64,000 nt of DNA from Batillaria attramentaria. Its lineage: Eukaryota > Mollusca > Gastropoda > Batillariidae. Location of the stretch: the NCBI GenBank assembly GCA_018292915.2, contig JACVVK020000349.1:590001-654000 (forward strand). Reading direction: 5' to 3'. Under the pieces are notes generated by a model. The model searched no databases, was not told the DNA's origin, and worked only from the letters and a program-made list of their open reading frames with translations. Shown in pieces: positions 23,801-35,371 of this stretch; position 1 is the stretch's first letter, and each line of letters opens with the position of its first letter. The translations under genes and the position numbers were made by a program.

Positions 23801-26800
23801 GAAAAATCTGGTGCATGTCCCAGTAAATGTGACTCAAACCCCTGACCTCTTGTAATCACTTATTACAGTTATTACTCCTCCACGTGGCAACAAGCAGCAG
23901 TCATCAGTTACACCCAGCTGACTCACCTTGGAGAGAACTGCTTCTCTTGCGACGTTTCTTTTTCACTTCCTTTGTGTCCTCCAGCGTGTTATCATCACTG
24001 GCATCAAGTTCGTCCTCTGTTCCAAAACACTCCGTCATGAGCGTGGTACGCTGGGACAGGCTCTCCGACACCACACCGAGGCGATCCGCGTTGTGGATGA
24101 GCAGTTCCACTATGGCCGTCTGCAGCTGCAGGAGCTTCTCCTCAGTAGAGTTCATTTTCTGGCTGCGACTGTCAATCACACAAGTTTCAATGTCTTGAAT
24201 TGTTTTTTCCACCACAGACATTTCATACAGCCAAACACACACAAGTACCGTGTATCGCTGACTGATAGTGTGTACGTTACACAAGTACCATTTGTCGCTG
24301 ACCGATAGTGTGTACGTTACACAAGTACCATGTGTCGCTGACCGATAGTGTGTACGTTACACAAGTACCATGTGTTGCTGACTGATAGTGTGTACGTTAC
24401 ACAAGTACCATGTGTCGCTGACCGATAGTGTGTACGTTACACAAGTACCGTGTATCGCTGACTGATAGTGTGTACGTTACACAAGTACCATGTGTCGCTG
24501 ACCGATAGTGTGTACGTTACACAAGTACCATGTATCGCTGACTGATAGTGGGTACGTTACACAAGTACCATGTATCGCTGTGTCGCTGACTGATAGTGTG
24601 TACGTTACACAAGTACCATGTATCGCTGTGTCGCTGACCGATAGTGTGTACGTTACACAAGTACCATGTGTTGCTGACTGATAGTGTGTACGTTACACAA
24701 GTACCATGTATCGCTGACTGATAGTGTGTACGTTACACAAGTACCATGTATCGCTGACTGATAGTGTGTACGTTACACAAGTACCATGTGTCGCTGACTG
24801 ATAGTGTGTACATTACACAAGTACCATGTATCGCTGTGTCGCTGACTGATAGTGTGTACGTTACACAAGTACCATGTGTTGCTGACTGATAGTGTGTACG
24901 TTACACAAGTACCATGTGTTGCTGACTGATAGTGTGTACGTTACACAAGTACCATGTATCGCTGACTGATAGTGTGTACGTTACACAAGTACCATGTATC
25001 GCTGACTGATAGTGTGTACGTTACACAAGTACCACGTATCGCTGACTGATAGTGTGTACGTTACACAAGTACCATGTGTCGCTGACTGATAGTGTGTACG
25101 TTACACAAGTACCATGTGTCGCTGACTGATAGTGTGTACGTTACACAAGTACCATGTATCGCTGTGTCGCTGACTGATAGTGTGTACGTTACACAAGTAC
25201 CATGTGTCGCTGACCGATAGTGTGTACGTTACACAAGTACCATGTATCGCTGACTGATAGTGTGTACGTTACACAAGTACCGTGTATCGCTGACTGATAG
25301 TGTGTACGTTACACAAGTACCATGTGTCGCTGACCGATAGTGTGTACGTTACACAAGTACCATGTATCGCTGACTGATAGTGGGTACGTTACACAAGTAC
25401 CATGTATCGCTGTGTCGCTGACTGATAGTGTGTACGTTACACAAGTACCATGTATCGCTGTGTCGCTGACTGATAGTGTGTACGTTACACAAGTACCATG
25501 TGTTGCTGACTGATAGTGTGTACGTTACACAAGTACCATGTATCGCTGACTGATAGTGTGTACGTTACACAAGTACCATGTGTCGCTGACTGATAGTGTG
25601 TACGTTACACAAGTACCATGTGTCGCTGACTGATAGTGTGTACGTTACACAAGTACCATGTATCGCTGTGTCGCTGACTGATAGTGTGTACGTTACACAA
25701 GTACCATGTGTCGCTGACCGATAGTGTGTACGTTACACAAGTACCATGTATCGCTGACTGATAGTGTGTACGTTACACAAGTACCATGTATCGCTGTGTC
25801 GCTGACTGATAGTGTGTACGTTACACAAGTACCATGTATCGCTGTGTCGCTGACTGATAGTGTGTACGTTACACAAGTACCATGTGTTGCTGACTGATAG
25901 TGTGTACGTTACACAAGTACCATGTATCGCTGACTGATAGTGTGTATGTTACACAAGTACCATGTGTCACTGACTGATAGTGTGTACGTTACACAAGTAC
26001 CATGTATCGCTGACTGATAGTGTGTACGTTACACAAGTACCATGTATCGCTGTGTCGCTGACTGATAGTGTGTACGTTACACAAGTACCATGTATCGCTG
26101 TGTCGCTGACTGATAGTGTGTACGTTACACAAGTACCATGTATCGCTGACTGATAGTGTGTACGTTACACAAGTACCATGTGTCACTGACTGATAGTGTG
26201 TACGTTACACAAGTACCATGTATCGCTGACTGATAGTGTGTATGTTACACAAGTACCATGTGTCGCTGACTGATAGTGTGTACGTTACACAAGTACCATG
26301 TATCGCTGTGTCACTGACTGATAGTGTGTACGTTACACAAGTACCATGTATCGCTGTGTCGCTGACTGATAGTGTGTACGTTACACAAGTACCATGTATC
26401 GCTGTGTCACTGACTGATAGTGTGTACGTTACACAAGTACCATGTATCGCTGTGTCGCTGACTGATAGTGTGTACGTTACACAAGTACCATGTATCGCTG
26501 ACTGATAGTGTGTACGTTACACAAGTACCACGTATCGCTGACTGATAGTGTGTACGTTACACAAGTACCACGTGTCGCTGACTGATAGTGTGTACGTTAC
26601 ACAAGTACCATGTATCGCTGACTGATAGTGTGTACGATACACAAGTACCATGTGTCGCTGACTGATAGTGTGTACGTTACACAAGTACAGTGTATCGCTG
26701 ACCGATAGTGTGTACGTTACACAAGTACCGTGTGTCGCTGACTGATAGTGTGTACGTTACACAAGTACCGTGTATCGCTGACTGATAGTGTGTACGTTAC

Positions 26801-29800
26801 ACAAGTACCATGTGTCGCTGACTGATAGTGGGTACGTTACACAAAATGGCGTATCAACGAAAACTGTGTGCTCAGTCACTAGTGACTCAGTGTTCCTTAC
26901 AGTTTTAAAAATTGCGGGTCACTTTGACCCTCTCCGTCAAATTCAGGGGGCCATTTTGTAAAATTAGTGACAAACGGCTTCAAAATCTCTGCATCAGATT
27001 CTGAGATCTGTGCGTAAACCAGGAAATAAGGAACACCGGTTCGTTACATACAGAACAGAACAGCACACAGTGCCTGCACTTTCACTCTCCGTGAATGTAT
27101 ACTGTTGTGTTACTACTTAGGTATAGAACAGGTACTGATCTGCTTTTCTGATAAATTTCTATAGATCTATATGAACAGTCGAGCACTTTTCCCCCCAAAT
27201 GTGTGTGAACACACACAGTTTCAAATACAGCCTTTGCAAGCCCAAATTCAGGTTACAGGGAAGGTTACAGCACATAACAATAGTCAATAGATGTAATTTC
27301 TGAAGAACCCTGACGGAAAACATTAAAAATATAACGCTCAGCAGCATACACTGTACACTAGTAGCGAGTACCAGTACAGTACCTGTTGACGTGCATGATG
27401 TTCGGGGCCAGCACCACAGCCAGGTTACCAACATCCATCTTGTTGTGGGAACTGTGTGCAGCCAAGCGTGACAGTAGCCCCATGGTGTAGCGCAGCGTGC
27501 TGAGGTGTTCCGGTGGCAGCAGCAGACAGAGTAGCAGCATGGCCTCCACCTGCACAAAATACACGCGTCACTAAATGAGTAGCACCAGTACTAGTAGTAG
27601 CAAGTCCCTGTCTTATTCTCAAAGGTCCAGTCTTCACATACTCGCAAACTGTTGTGAGCTCTTTACATGGTGTCTATCATCACACCACTTTGACTTAGAC
27701 ACCTGCACAGTGACACTGACAGCATCTCAAATACTGGTACTGGGCCAACAGAAGCGTACTCAGTGAGGCGACAAACACACTGAGCAAAGAGTGTTGTCCC
27801 ACAGTTGTAGGATTTGAATGCTCGACCACCCGCGCCAAGTGTAAACAACATTGTATCACATTACAGGCTGTACTAATTATCAAGAAAGTATTTCCACTCC
27901 ATCGTACAGATGCACTCAGAAGCAAAACATAAGCTGGCTCAGTAAACACAGAAACAGCATGTTTAGGTTCAAGTAAAACGTAAGATTCATCGGTACTGTG
28001 ACTCGTGTGAGTGTGATGTGGCAAAGTTAACAGCTGACAACAGCACATCAAACCACACATCTCTATTGTACAGACCATACAAAACTGCACCTAATTTAAA
28101 GGCTGCAATCTCAACAAAAAGTCACAAAGTTCGCAAACATAGTGTTTTTCAAACACTGCGACTGTGCATGCTGCAGGCAACTCTGTCACAGTTGCAGAGT
28201 TATCAGCGCTTCGGAGACCCTTAAGGCCGTTCTTAACCGGGCAGACTTTTGGTTCGCGAACTAGGTTCGGAGAGTACGGCGAACTAGGTTCGCGCAGGTT
28301 GTTTCTTAACCGACCAAATACTTGTGCGGAAACCCTGGTTCGAAAGGATCGGCGAACTAGGTTCGAGGACTGCATAGCGTGTTGTGGGAACCCTCGCGAT
28401 CCTTTTGCGATCCTGCGCTCTGATTGGCTGCTCGGGGAGAGCTGTTGTGCGCATGTACAAAGTTGAGGAAAATGGCGGACGGCATGGCGGCTATCGACTC
28501 ACTTCACATTTCCCTCTTTTGCGCGCTTTTCCTCTTTTCTCCTCTTCCTCGGCTTCCAAGAGTTCACTCAAAACGATAACTACCGCAAATGCCTGGTCGT
28601 CTCGATCTACGAAGGCGGCCATTTTGGTTGTTTACGATTGTCTCAACTTCCGAGTCCGCGCTTGTTCGGGCGATGACGTACTGTATGCATATCATTAACG
28701 GTCGGTTAAGAAGGAGAACTAGTTCGGCCGAACCTCTGGAACTAGGTATGTGTGCGCGCTTGCCCTGTTCGTATACAATACACAGTTCGCCGAACAAGTT
28801 CGTCAGACTGGTGGTTCGCCCGGTTAAGAACGGCCTTTAGAAAACCAGAGCGTGAATTTGCGGTGACCTTATTTTGATCAGTGAGCGAGACACATCGCTA
28901 CAGCGTCTAGCGGGTGTTGTGTGCTGCACGAGAAGACCAGTCACTGCGATCTTTCTCGCTCAGTGTCAAAAATGCAAACTGAGCTGTGAAATCACATTGC
29001 CCGTGGCTTTTATAGGGATTTAGGAGACACTGAAAACTCTGTAACTGTGACATCAGGCTGCCCGTGGCTTTTATAGGGATTTAGGAGACACTGAAAACTC
29101 TGTCACTGTGACATCAGGCTGCCCGTGGCTTTTATAGGGATTTAGGAGACACTGAAAACTCTGTCACTGTGACATCAGGCTGCCCGTGGCTTTTATAGGG
29201 ATTTAGGAGACACTGAAAACTCTGTCACTGTGACATCAGGCTGCCCGTGGCTTTGATAGGGATTTAGGAGACACTGAAAACTCTGTCACTGTGACATCAG
29301 GCTGCCCGTGGCTTTTATAGGGATTTAGGAGACACTGAAAACTCTGTCACTGTGACATCAGGCTGCCCGTGGCTTTGATAGGGATTTAGGAGACACTGAA
29401 AACTCTGTCACTGTGACATCAGGCTGCCCGTGGCTTTGATAGGGATTTAGGAGACACTGAAAACTCTGTCACTGTGACATCAGGCTGCCCGTGGCTTTGA
29501 TAGGGATTTAGGAGACACTGAAAACTCTGTCACTGTGACATCAGGCTGCCCGTGGCTTTGATAGGGATTTAGGAGACACTGAAAACTCTGTCACTGTGAC
29601 ATCAGGCTGCCCGTGGCTTTGATAGGGATTTAGGAGACACTGAAAACTCTGTCACTGTGACATCAGGCTGCCCGTGGCTTTGATAGGGATTTAGGAGACA
29701 CTGAAAACTCTGTCACTGTGACATCAGGCTGCCCGTGGCTTTTATAGGGATTTAGGAGACACTGAAAACTCTGTCACTGTGACATCAGGCTGCCCGTGGC

Positions 29801-31998
29801 TTTGATAGGGATTTAGGAGACACTGAAAACTCTGTCACTGTGACATCAGGCTGCCCGTGGCTTTGATAGGGATTTAGGAGACACTGAAAACTCTGTCACT
29901 GTGACATCAGGCTGCCCGTGGCTTTGATAGGGATTTAGGAGACACTGAAAACTCTGTCACTGTGACATCAGGCTGCCCGTGGCTTTGATAGGGATTTAGG
30001 AGACACTGAAAACTCTGTAACTGTGACATCAGGCTGCCCGTGGCTTTGATAGGGATTTAGGAGACACTGAAAACTCTGTAACTGTGACATCAGGCTGCCC
30101 GTGGCTTTGATAGGGATTTAGGAGACACTGAAAACTCTGTAACTGTGACAGCGTTGACAGTGCATTTTGCACAGTCGGACACGTTTATATTTTTTAACAC
30201 AGTTTGCGGCTTTTCGTTGAGATTGCAGACCTTAAACTAGTTAAAGTGTGTACTGTGGTTTACAACGACAAGTAAAACTTGAAAACTTTTGCCATCGCCC
30301 TACTCCATGTGTTCCTGTACCTGATCTGGCGGTGAGAGATGGTAGCAGCGCACGAAGCAGTCATGGAAGACGCTGGTCAACAGTGGCTCCGGCAGCTCGC
30401 GGAAGAACTGTTTGATGAGCGCAGTCACATCATGAACGCTGGCCGACTTCACAACATGACCTTCCTCTATCTGTTGCTGCACTCCGCATGAAAATCAAAA
30501 TCGTAACATTTATGATTTAGTTTTATAATTATAGGGATCACTGCAGGATTTTTACTGATCAGTCCCGTTACTCTCTAATTTACTGGCTAATGTTTCCTCA
30601 TTAACCTACAGGCCTAACAGCTGGTCACACCAGAATGAAAACTGTGCATTACACTAGTTTTAAAAATAATCTAGTTTCTACAATTACAGCTCTTTTTTTC
30701 AGGTAACCATAACCAGCTGTTGTGTACAGCCTGTACATGTTTTAAAAAACAAACAAAAACCTTCAGTGTTTATGAAAAGTTAGGTAAGTCAAGACACTGA
30801 GTAACTGACATAATCTTGAGTAGAGTGGGATGTCAGATTATAAGGCTTGGATTTCTGGAAGATCATTACATAGTTATTTCAGAAAGTTTACTGAAGAGGA
30901 AAACAATGTTTCTGAGATCATAGCATCAGACATTTAAAATAATAAAAATGAAACCAGTCCCTCACTCCCTGTGAGCAGCACATTTATTAATTTCAAATTT
31001 TGTCTTTTGTCAGCCAGAATGCTCCAGTATAACTTATAATAGCTTGTGGTAAGTGGCGCTGGTATACATTCATCATTTCATACAAATGTACATTACCCGT
31101 AGCTCCTTCTGTCTGTTGATGGAGCCTGACTTGCGGAAGATTCCCTCTACTACACAGTTTTCTTCAATTATTTCAGCTGCATCCACAAGAAACCTGAAAG
31201 TGAACTTACATCCTTCAGTACAGTATTACCAATGTTACTACTCAACTAGTATTATTATATGTTTTCAAATACACCCACCTGTCCCCCCCACCCTCGCTCA
31301 ACACAAATCAAAAACTGGGTTAATACTTACGTTGGAACAAATCCACAATCTGCGATGTACGAACTTGGCACAAGAGACAGGTAGTTCCCAAATATACCTG
31401 CTGTGAGCAGACCATCCTGTAACAGTGAAACTTGTGATGACTAACTATTTTTAATGTGTCAAGTGTCATATTAATGTTTTCATAGCTGACTCTAAATTCT
31501 AAACCAAAGTATTGATTAAAATATAAATTACATGTCACTGTCACTAGTGTCAGGGTTTGGGTTAGGCGACTGTGGTAATTTGCAGTGTTTTTCCTTCTCT
31601 TTCATTTCTACATTAGTACAAGTTTATAACTAAAGCCAAACGAGGATGTAATTTTAAACTAAGTGTAAAGTTCCTAACTTGTAGAATTGAAAAAGTTACG
31701 GAAGGGGTGGGGGGTGGGGGGGGGGGTGAGGTGGATACTGAGATTTGTTATACAATGCAAACACACCACAACGTTGTTTCTTTCCATTTGCAATAATCGG
31801 TTTTAATCATTATGACGTCTGCAACAGGCAAAGAAAGAAAGACTGGGACCATACCTGTGAGGTGTTTCGCGACTGGTTCAATTTCTTCGTCTTTTTGGTC
31901 TTCGGTACTTTGATTCCAAGCTCTCTGAGATCTTGTTTCACAAGAGTTCTTAGATTACTAATCTTATCAACTGAATGAATCAGCCGAACGTTCTCCAT
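13255..31998 (-). CDS. ARHGAP11A: Rho GTPase-activating protein, ARHGAP11A type, eleven exons
   Basis: Stimulates GTP hydrolysis by Rho-family GTPases. The vertebrate protein is a nuclear, cell-cycle-regulated RhoA GAP acting in mitosis and cytokinesis. Minus-strand exons are 31998-31855, 31416-31331, 31193-31097, 30476-30321, 27549-27383, 24168-23927, 22990-22744, 21891-21803, 18911-18761, 18146-18050 and 15786-13255. Every border is AG/GT, every phase agrees, and the total is 4008 nt (1335 aa). The RhoGAP domain spans about residues 50-245. The arginine finger is R97 in GIFRKSGS. KQFFRELPEPLL (131-142) and NLAVVLAPN (203-211, ending in the conserved Asn) are intact. The N-terminus (MENVRLIHSV, then DLRELGIKV) parallels the short leader of vertebrate ARHGAP11A. 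Residues 245-1335 are basic, Ser-rich and low-complexity. GATPFTP and SPIRIPTIF echo human proline-directed sites. An ARHGAP11A label rests on the N-terminal third; the tail is poorly conserved. Confidence 0.88.
15984..16260 (-). mobile_element. tRNA-derived SINE, family 1, in ARHGAP11A intron 10
   Basis: On the minus strand it opens with a tRNA-like head. An A-box-like stretch covers GCCGCTGCGCTACTGAATGG, and a B-box-like GGGTTCAAGCCC follows. The body has conserved words (TTTCCTGACTACCAG, CCTCCCCCAGCAAAATTG) and it ends in CCTGAAAGGGACAG. Related copies are at 44469-44755, 59111-59396, 62418-62712 and, degraded, 62743-62940. Confidence 0.8.
16560..16620. repeat. GA/GGGT-rich simple sequence
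   Basis: Purine-rich GGGAGAGAG and GGGTGGGTGGGT runs. A related GAGA run recurs at 16782-16800 and 16853-16868. Confidence 0.85.
16620..16783 (-). mobile_element. tRNA-derived SINE, family 2
   Basis: On the minus strand: an A-box-like GGTGGCCGAATGGTAGAGCG, a B-box-like GAGTTTGAATCC, and then a body ending in GGGGGAAAAGGACGTTAAAC. A second copy is at 58575-58712, and a third, interrupted one at 44360-44815. Confidence 0.75.
16800..17215. repeat. Imperfect duplication of about 170 bp with CRE-like words
   Basis: Two diverged copies (about 16875-17045 and 17050-17215) share CTTGTGATTTCC, GACTGAATTA and GGAAGATCTAGAG. Each copy starts near a GACGTCAGCCTC word, and a perfect TGACGTCA palindrome lies at 16868-16875. 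It is inside intron 10 of the RhoGAP gene. Confidence 0.65.
17752..17806. repeat. CA microsatellite
   Basis: Uninterrupted CA repeat of about 27 units in ARHGAP11A intron 10. Confidence 0.97.
19177..20250. repeat. 37-bp minisatellite, about 29 copies, in ARHGAP11A intron 8
   Basis: The tandem unit carries GTACTGTAACTTGTAAAACT followed by GGCAGTATG and TTTCAT/TTTCAC. Measured period is 37 bp. Variants are blockwise: a TGCGTTTCACG type dominates the left half and TGTATTTCATG the right half, so local homogenisation has occurred. One copy near 19725 carries an insertion. Confidence 0.95.
20822..21043. mobile_element. MITE of the CAGCGATCG family, copy 2
   Basis: Same perfect inverted termini as the 9153 copy, 222 bp. 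GGTCCA is repeated at 20816-20821 and 21044-21049 (6 bp here; 5 bp in the other copies). It lies in ARHGAP11A intron 8. Confidence 0.85.
21205..21412 (-). pseudogene. SAM-domain-like coding remnant
   Basis: On the minus strand an ATG at about 21410 starts a frame (MAEKFDFSTW). A neighbouring frame continues with PPLVTEALVKEGFDSF and TEEELRTVKMRKGHHV, resembling the alpha-helical core of SAM-like domains. The C-run near 21365-21372 is the likely frameshift site. It is inside intron 8 of the RhoGAP gene and out of phase with its exons, so it is probably debris of a mobile or retrocopied gene. Family assignment is tentative. Confidence 0.35.
23240..23462. mobile_element. MITE of the CAGCGATCG family, copy 3
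   Basis: 223 bp, with termini slightly decayed (CAGCAATCG left, CGAAGGCTG right). Direct repeats GTTTT flank it at 23235-23239 and 23463-23467. It lies in ARHGAP11A intron 6, and its interior matches copy 2 almost throughout. Confidence 0.82.
23633..23695 (+). mobile_element. Probable LINE 3' tail
   Basis: TTTCCCTTGTGGGATTAATAAAG followed by a short AT-rich tail is the typical end of CR1/L2-like non-LTR retrotransposons. No coding part is retained. Confidence 0.4.
24237..26844. repeat. 40/48-bp minisatellite, about 60 copies, in ARHGAP11A intron 5
   Basis: The basic unit is 40 bp (TGTACGTTACACAAGTACCA then TGTATCGCTGACTGATAGTG). Some units carry an 8-bp insertion giving TATCGCTGTGTCGCTG (48 bp). 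A rare variant, GTGGGTACG, occurs at about 24548 and again at 25380 within an identical ordered context. This reveals a higher-order duplication with an 832-bp offset. The array ends only 69 bp from the acceptor of exon 6 (24168). Confidence 0.95.
27671..27970. repeat. Dispersed repeat, copy 2 (related to 8607-8895)
   Basis: Shares ordered blocks with the copy in AP2S1 intron 3. On the minus strand it includes GGTCGAGCATTCAAATCC, a possible pol III B-box, so a tRNA-derived SINE is possible. Confidence 0.5.
28224..28836. mobile_element. 613-bp Harbinger-like MITE in ARHGAP11A intron 4
   Basis: Perfect 19-bp inverted termini AGGCCGTTCTTAACCGGGC are flanked on both sides by TTA (28221-28223 and 28837-28839), the PIF/Harbinger target duplication. 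Sub-terminal GAACTAGGTTCG words repeat in both orientations. The centre is GC-rich and includes ATTGG, ATGGCGG and a short frame beginning MADGMAAIDSLH. No transposase is present. Confidence 0.88.
28998..30150. repeat. 61-bp minisatellite, about 19 copies, in ARHGAP11A intron 4
   Basis: The unit reads TGCCCGTGGCTTTTATAGGG (or GATAGGG), then ATTTAGGAGACACTGAAAAC and a CTCTGTCACTGTGACATCAGGC-type end. Units are almost identical. The TTTTATAGGG form sits mainly at the left, and CTGTAACTG marks the first and last units. The array ends 170 bp from exon 4. Confidence 0.95.
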
Positions 31999-32280
31999 TA
32001 TGTTCTACTACTACAAATAAGAAAATATCCTAGCATCAAAAAAACCTATCTGCACAGGTCAACTCGTTCAGTCAGTCGCCATCTTTCGCTTTGAAACTCG
32101 CACAACGGCGTTTGATTGGTCGTCTCTACTGAGAAAGCTAGCAAAGGGAAGTAAATCGCGACAGACGTTTCCGGACCAAACACCACAGGTTGCAAAAGGC
32201 CGTCAGCTGCATAACAGCAGTCGCAGTCGAAATGGTGAAGTGATAATTGCTCGGATAACACCATCAACGGTCATGCCTCT
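31999..32280 (-). promoter_or_regulatory. ARHGAP11A 5' UTR and promoter region
   Basis: In gene sense a CCAAT box (plus-strand ATTGG at 32115-32119) lies about 20 bp upstream of TTCAAA (plus-strand TTTGAA at 32090-32095). The second word matches the reverse of the CHR element used by G2/M genes. A YY1-like AAGATGGCG follows, and its ATG opens a four-codon upstream frame. The start-site position is inferred, and the CHR is in reverse orientation. Confidence 0.45.
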
Positions 32281-33060
32281 GCAGCGACTACATAACTGGA
32301 CAGTTTGGTTTCTAAATCTTCTACGTTCCTGAAGGTATGCAGTTTTATGTAATGTGCGAAGATAGACATTCCCTGGTTCCCGATTTGGATGAATAATGGA
32401 GCAATGTGTCGCTTGCATCTGTCACTTACGAGTAATTCCGTTCTGCCGCTAGCATTCATCCACCGGATAGTTAATGTAAACGTCTTGGCGAAGGTCGGAA
32501 GTTAATTGTATCTGGCATAAATATGGAAGTATAGTCGGGGTTCAAATGAAAACAAATGTGGGATGGAAGTCGCGACCTTATAACACTGGATTGTTTTGAC
32601 TTAGTGTGTTGTTTACTGCCTGAGTGTGATCAGCACTTATCACCCTGTTAGTGTGCGTTGTATTGTCTCTCTAAGACGAGTGATAACTGTGTTGTGAGAA
32701 CTGGGAAAAACAACGGTGTCCGCACAGCAGTGAAGGCTAGGGCAGAGGTGGGTAAGGGGGGAGGGGGACGGGGGCCATTTGACGTCATTTGGATGTAGTT
32801 GTCTGAAGATCGATACAGAGATGGCGGCCAAGGGTCTTGTGTCAGGAGGATGCAAATGTCGCAAGAAACTCGACGGACGCGCGGTCCTTGTGTTAGTGAT
32901 TGTGAGATGCACGCTTTAAAGTGCAAAATCTAGTTCAGTTCACTGGCTAAACAGTAGCATCTCCCTCCATGTACCCCTGGTCAAGTCCCGTCACAGACCT
33001 GACAGAAAAAAAGTGCCGTGATCAGCTGCCCTAAATTCTCGCTACGTAAAGCAGTATGTC

Positions 33061-33066
<6 letters not shown>

Positions 33067-33101
<35 letters not shown>

Positions 33102-33104
33102 CTG
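33067..33104. repeat. GT then GA simple repeat
   Basis: TGTG run followed by GAGA run. A C-run and CA run follow at 33213-33240. Confidence 0.9.
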
Positions 33105-34211
33105 TATGTGTATGTGTGTGCACTGCATCTCAGTGTGTGTAATGCTAGCTTTGCAATGTTGCAAAGCAAACAGCAAACTCAATTTCTTTTAAATGTTCAG
33201 ATGTGGCTTTACCCCCCCCCCCCCTCCACACACACACACACTGACACATGCACTGCATTGGAATGACATTTTTGCCACATATGCTTAGGACTGATTTATT
33301 ACATACTATACATGTAGTAATTCCCACACTTTCACAGCTAGGTTTATTTGTTGTCTGTTTTTATGACAGTCCCCCCTCCCCACCCACCCACTCATCTGAC
33401 TTTGATAGAAAGAGGGGGGAGGGGGGCGCTAGTGGAAATTAGTTGCTTGGGGATACCTTCAAGTTAAGTTTTTTTTTTTTTTCATGTTTTTCATGTTTCA
33501 CCTTTTGCATAATACATATAATGAGAATGAGGCTGGTACTTTCACTAGTGTTTACGAACAGTTGACATACCATGACTGATGACATCTTTGTGCCCTGTGC
33601 GTCAGCTTTTGCATTAGTAACTGATAGTGCATGCACGCAGGAAACTAGGTGTTTATCACACAGAATGCCTGTGACCACGAGCATTTCCCTTATGTGACAG
33701 ACAGTTTTGTGGGGACCACACAGGAAATGCTGATGGTCAGACCAGACCCAAATATTTATGCAGGATGTCAATTGTCCATTGCCGGTTTGCAGTCTGATTG
33801 TAGGCCGTGACTGACGTCACAAACTCAAGACAGGAGTTCAGCCAGTAGAATTTTACAAAAGATTGATAAGGTCTTTTCTTCATCTTTCATTGTTGTTGAC
33901 TTGTATTCATGTTTTGAAATCCTTAAAAGTGCAAGTTTGAAATTTCATTTAAAAAAATAAAAAAAACCCACTCAAACCAGACAGGAACAGCATTCTTTGT
34001 TCAGTGTTCTGAGTGAAGCGCTTCTATCTCACAGGTCACGTTTGTGTTGGGGTAGTGTAGTGTGCCTTGCCCGTGGCTGGTATACATGTAAAGCTAGGCA
34101 CTCCTTCAGCATTATTAATTCACTTGATTCTGTCACTGTGTTTGCTTTATAGCTGGAACTTGTTTGTCACATGTCTGCTCTAAGTGGCAAGCATCTGATA
34201 GTTGGTAACAC

Positions 34212-34244
<33 letters not shown>

Positions 34245-34838
34245 CGCAGGGTGGTTTGGCATGGAGTACGATGGGGTTGTGTGTGTGTGTAGGGGGAGGG
34301 GGGGAGGGGGTGTCGGGGTCAGCAGCTGTGCAGGTGTCTCCTTTGGTGGTTGAGACTCACGTGGTACAGACCTTGTAATGAAGTAACAGGAACTGACAAC
34401 TAGGCTGTCAGTAAGTGCAGCTGCCGTTATTGAGAGGTGTGTGTGTGTGTGTGTGTGTGTGTTGTCATAAATAACCAGCAGTGGCCTTGGATGCTTGCTG
34501 CTCTAATTTAGACATATCATCAGCTCTCTTTTTACAATTAATGAATCGTAACTTCATAGCTTTGTTGCTTACACCTCTGTTTTTGCCACCACATGAACTG
34601 AACTGAGATAAACAGTTGGCGCAGTGCTTGATAAACAGCAGAGCTGTACCTTGCGGTATGACATGATCTGCCTGTTGGAGTGATGACTAGAGAAGTGGTA
34701 CTGTACAGTAACCAGCAGTCAGTGATTCATTTCCACTGATTGATCACGTACTTGAGAGCGTAATGTATGCGATCGGGTCCCCGGGTTACTCCTCTTATCA
34801 GTCATCTCTGGAAAACGGAGCTACTTACTGCTGCACTT

Positions 34839-34942
34839 GTTACAGAGGCATCAGAAAGTAGAGTATGGCACGCTGTAGGGGTGCCATTAGTTACAGAGGC
34901 ATCAGAAAAGTAGAGTATGGCACGCTGTAGGGGGGCCATTAT
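34839..34942. repeat. Two-copy tandem duplication of about 52 bp
   Basis: GTTACAGAGGCATCAGAAA through CTGTAGGGG occurs twice in succession with one inserted A and one substitution. Confidence 0.9.
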
Positions 34943-35300
34943 GCCATTTACTCTGGAGTCTGTCATAATTTGTTGTTTGAAAGAGAACTGGTGATATGGG
35001 GTTAGTAATGTGAAACATAACAGGGCTTGTAATTTGTATAGATCTGTGACGTGCTTATCATCAGTCCTGAATAGTGCACAGTATTTGTAGTGTAGCGCTG
35101 GGGTAGTATAAAGTTCTGTATTTGTTGTACATGTATTGCCTCAGCTGTGACCGGCTGGGTTTCCATTAATATCCAGCGGGAATTGTGATGCTGACAACTT
35201 GATCTCCTGTTGGCAACACTCTCCTTTTCATTGCTGTCATCTTCCCCGATCCCACTTCTCTACATCCCTTCACCCCATTTCCACCTCCCTCCTCTGCCAT

Positions 35301-35301
<1 letters not shown>

Positions 35302-35369
<68 letters not shown>
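35302..35369. repeat. CA microsatellite
   Basis: Uninterrupted CA repeat of about 34 units. Confidence 0.97.

Positions 35370-35371
<2 letters not shown>

Noticed and set aside
24237..26844. Regular array that could be taken for a CRISPR
   Set aside because: Units are directly adjacent with no unique spacers, variants are shared between units, and the context is an animal intron.
32821..32919. 32-codon frame starting MAAKGLVSGGC
   Set aside because: Starts at a plausible ATGGCGG near the divergent promoter, but there is no homology, splice evidence or length to support a gene.
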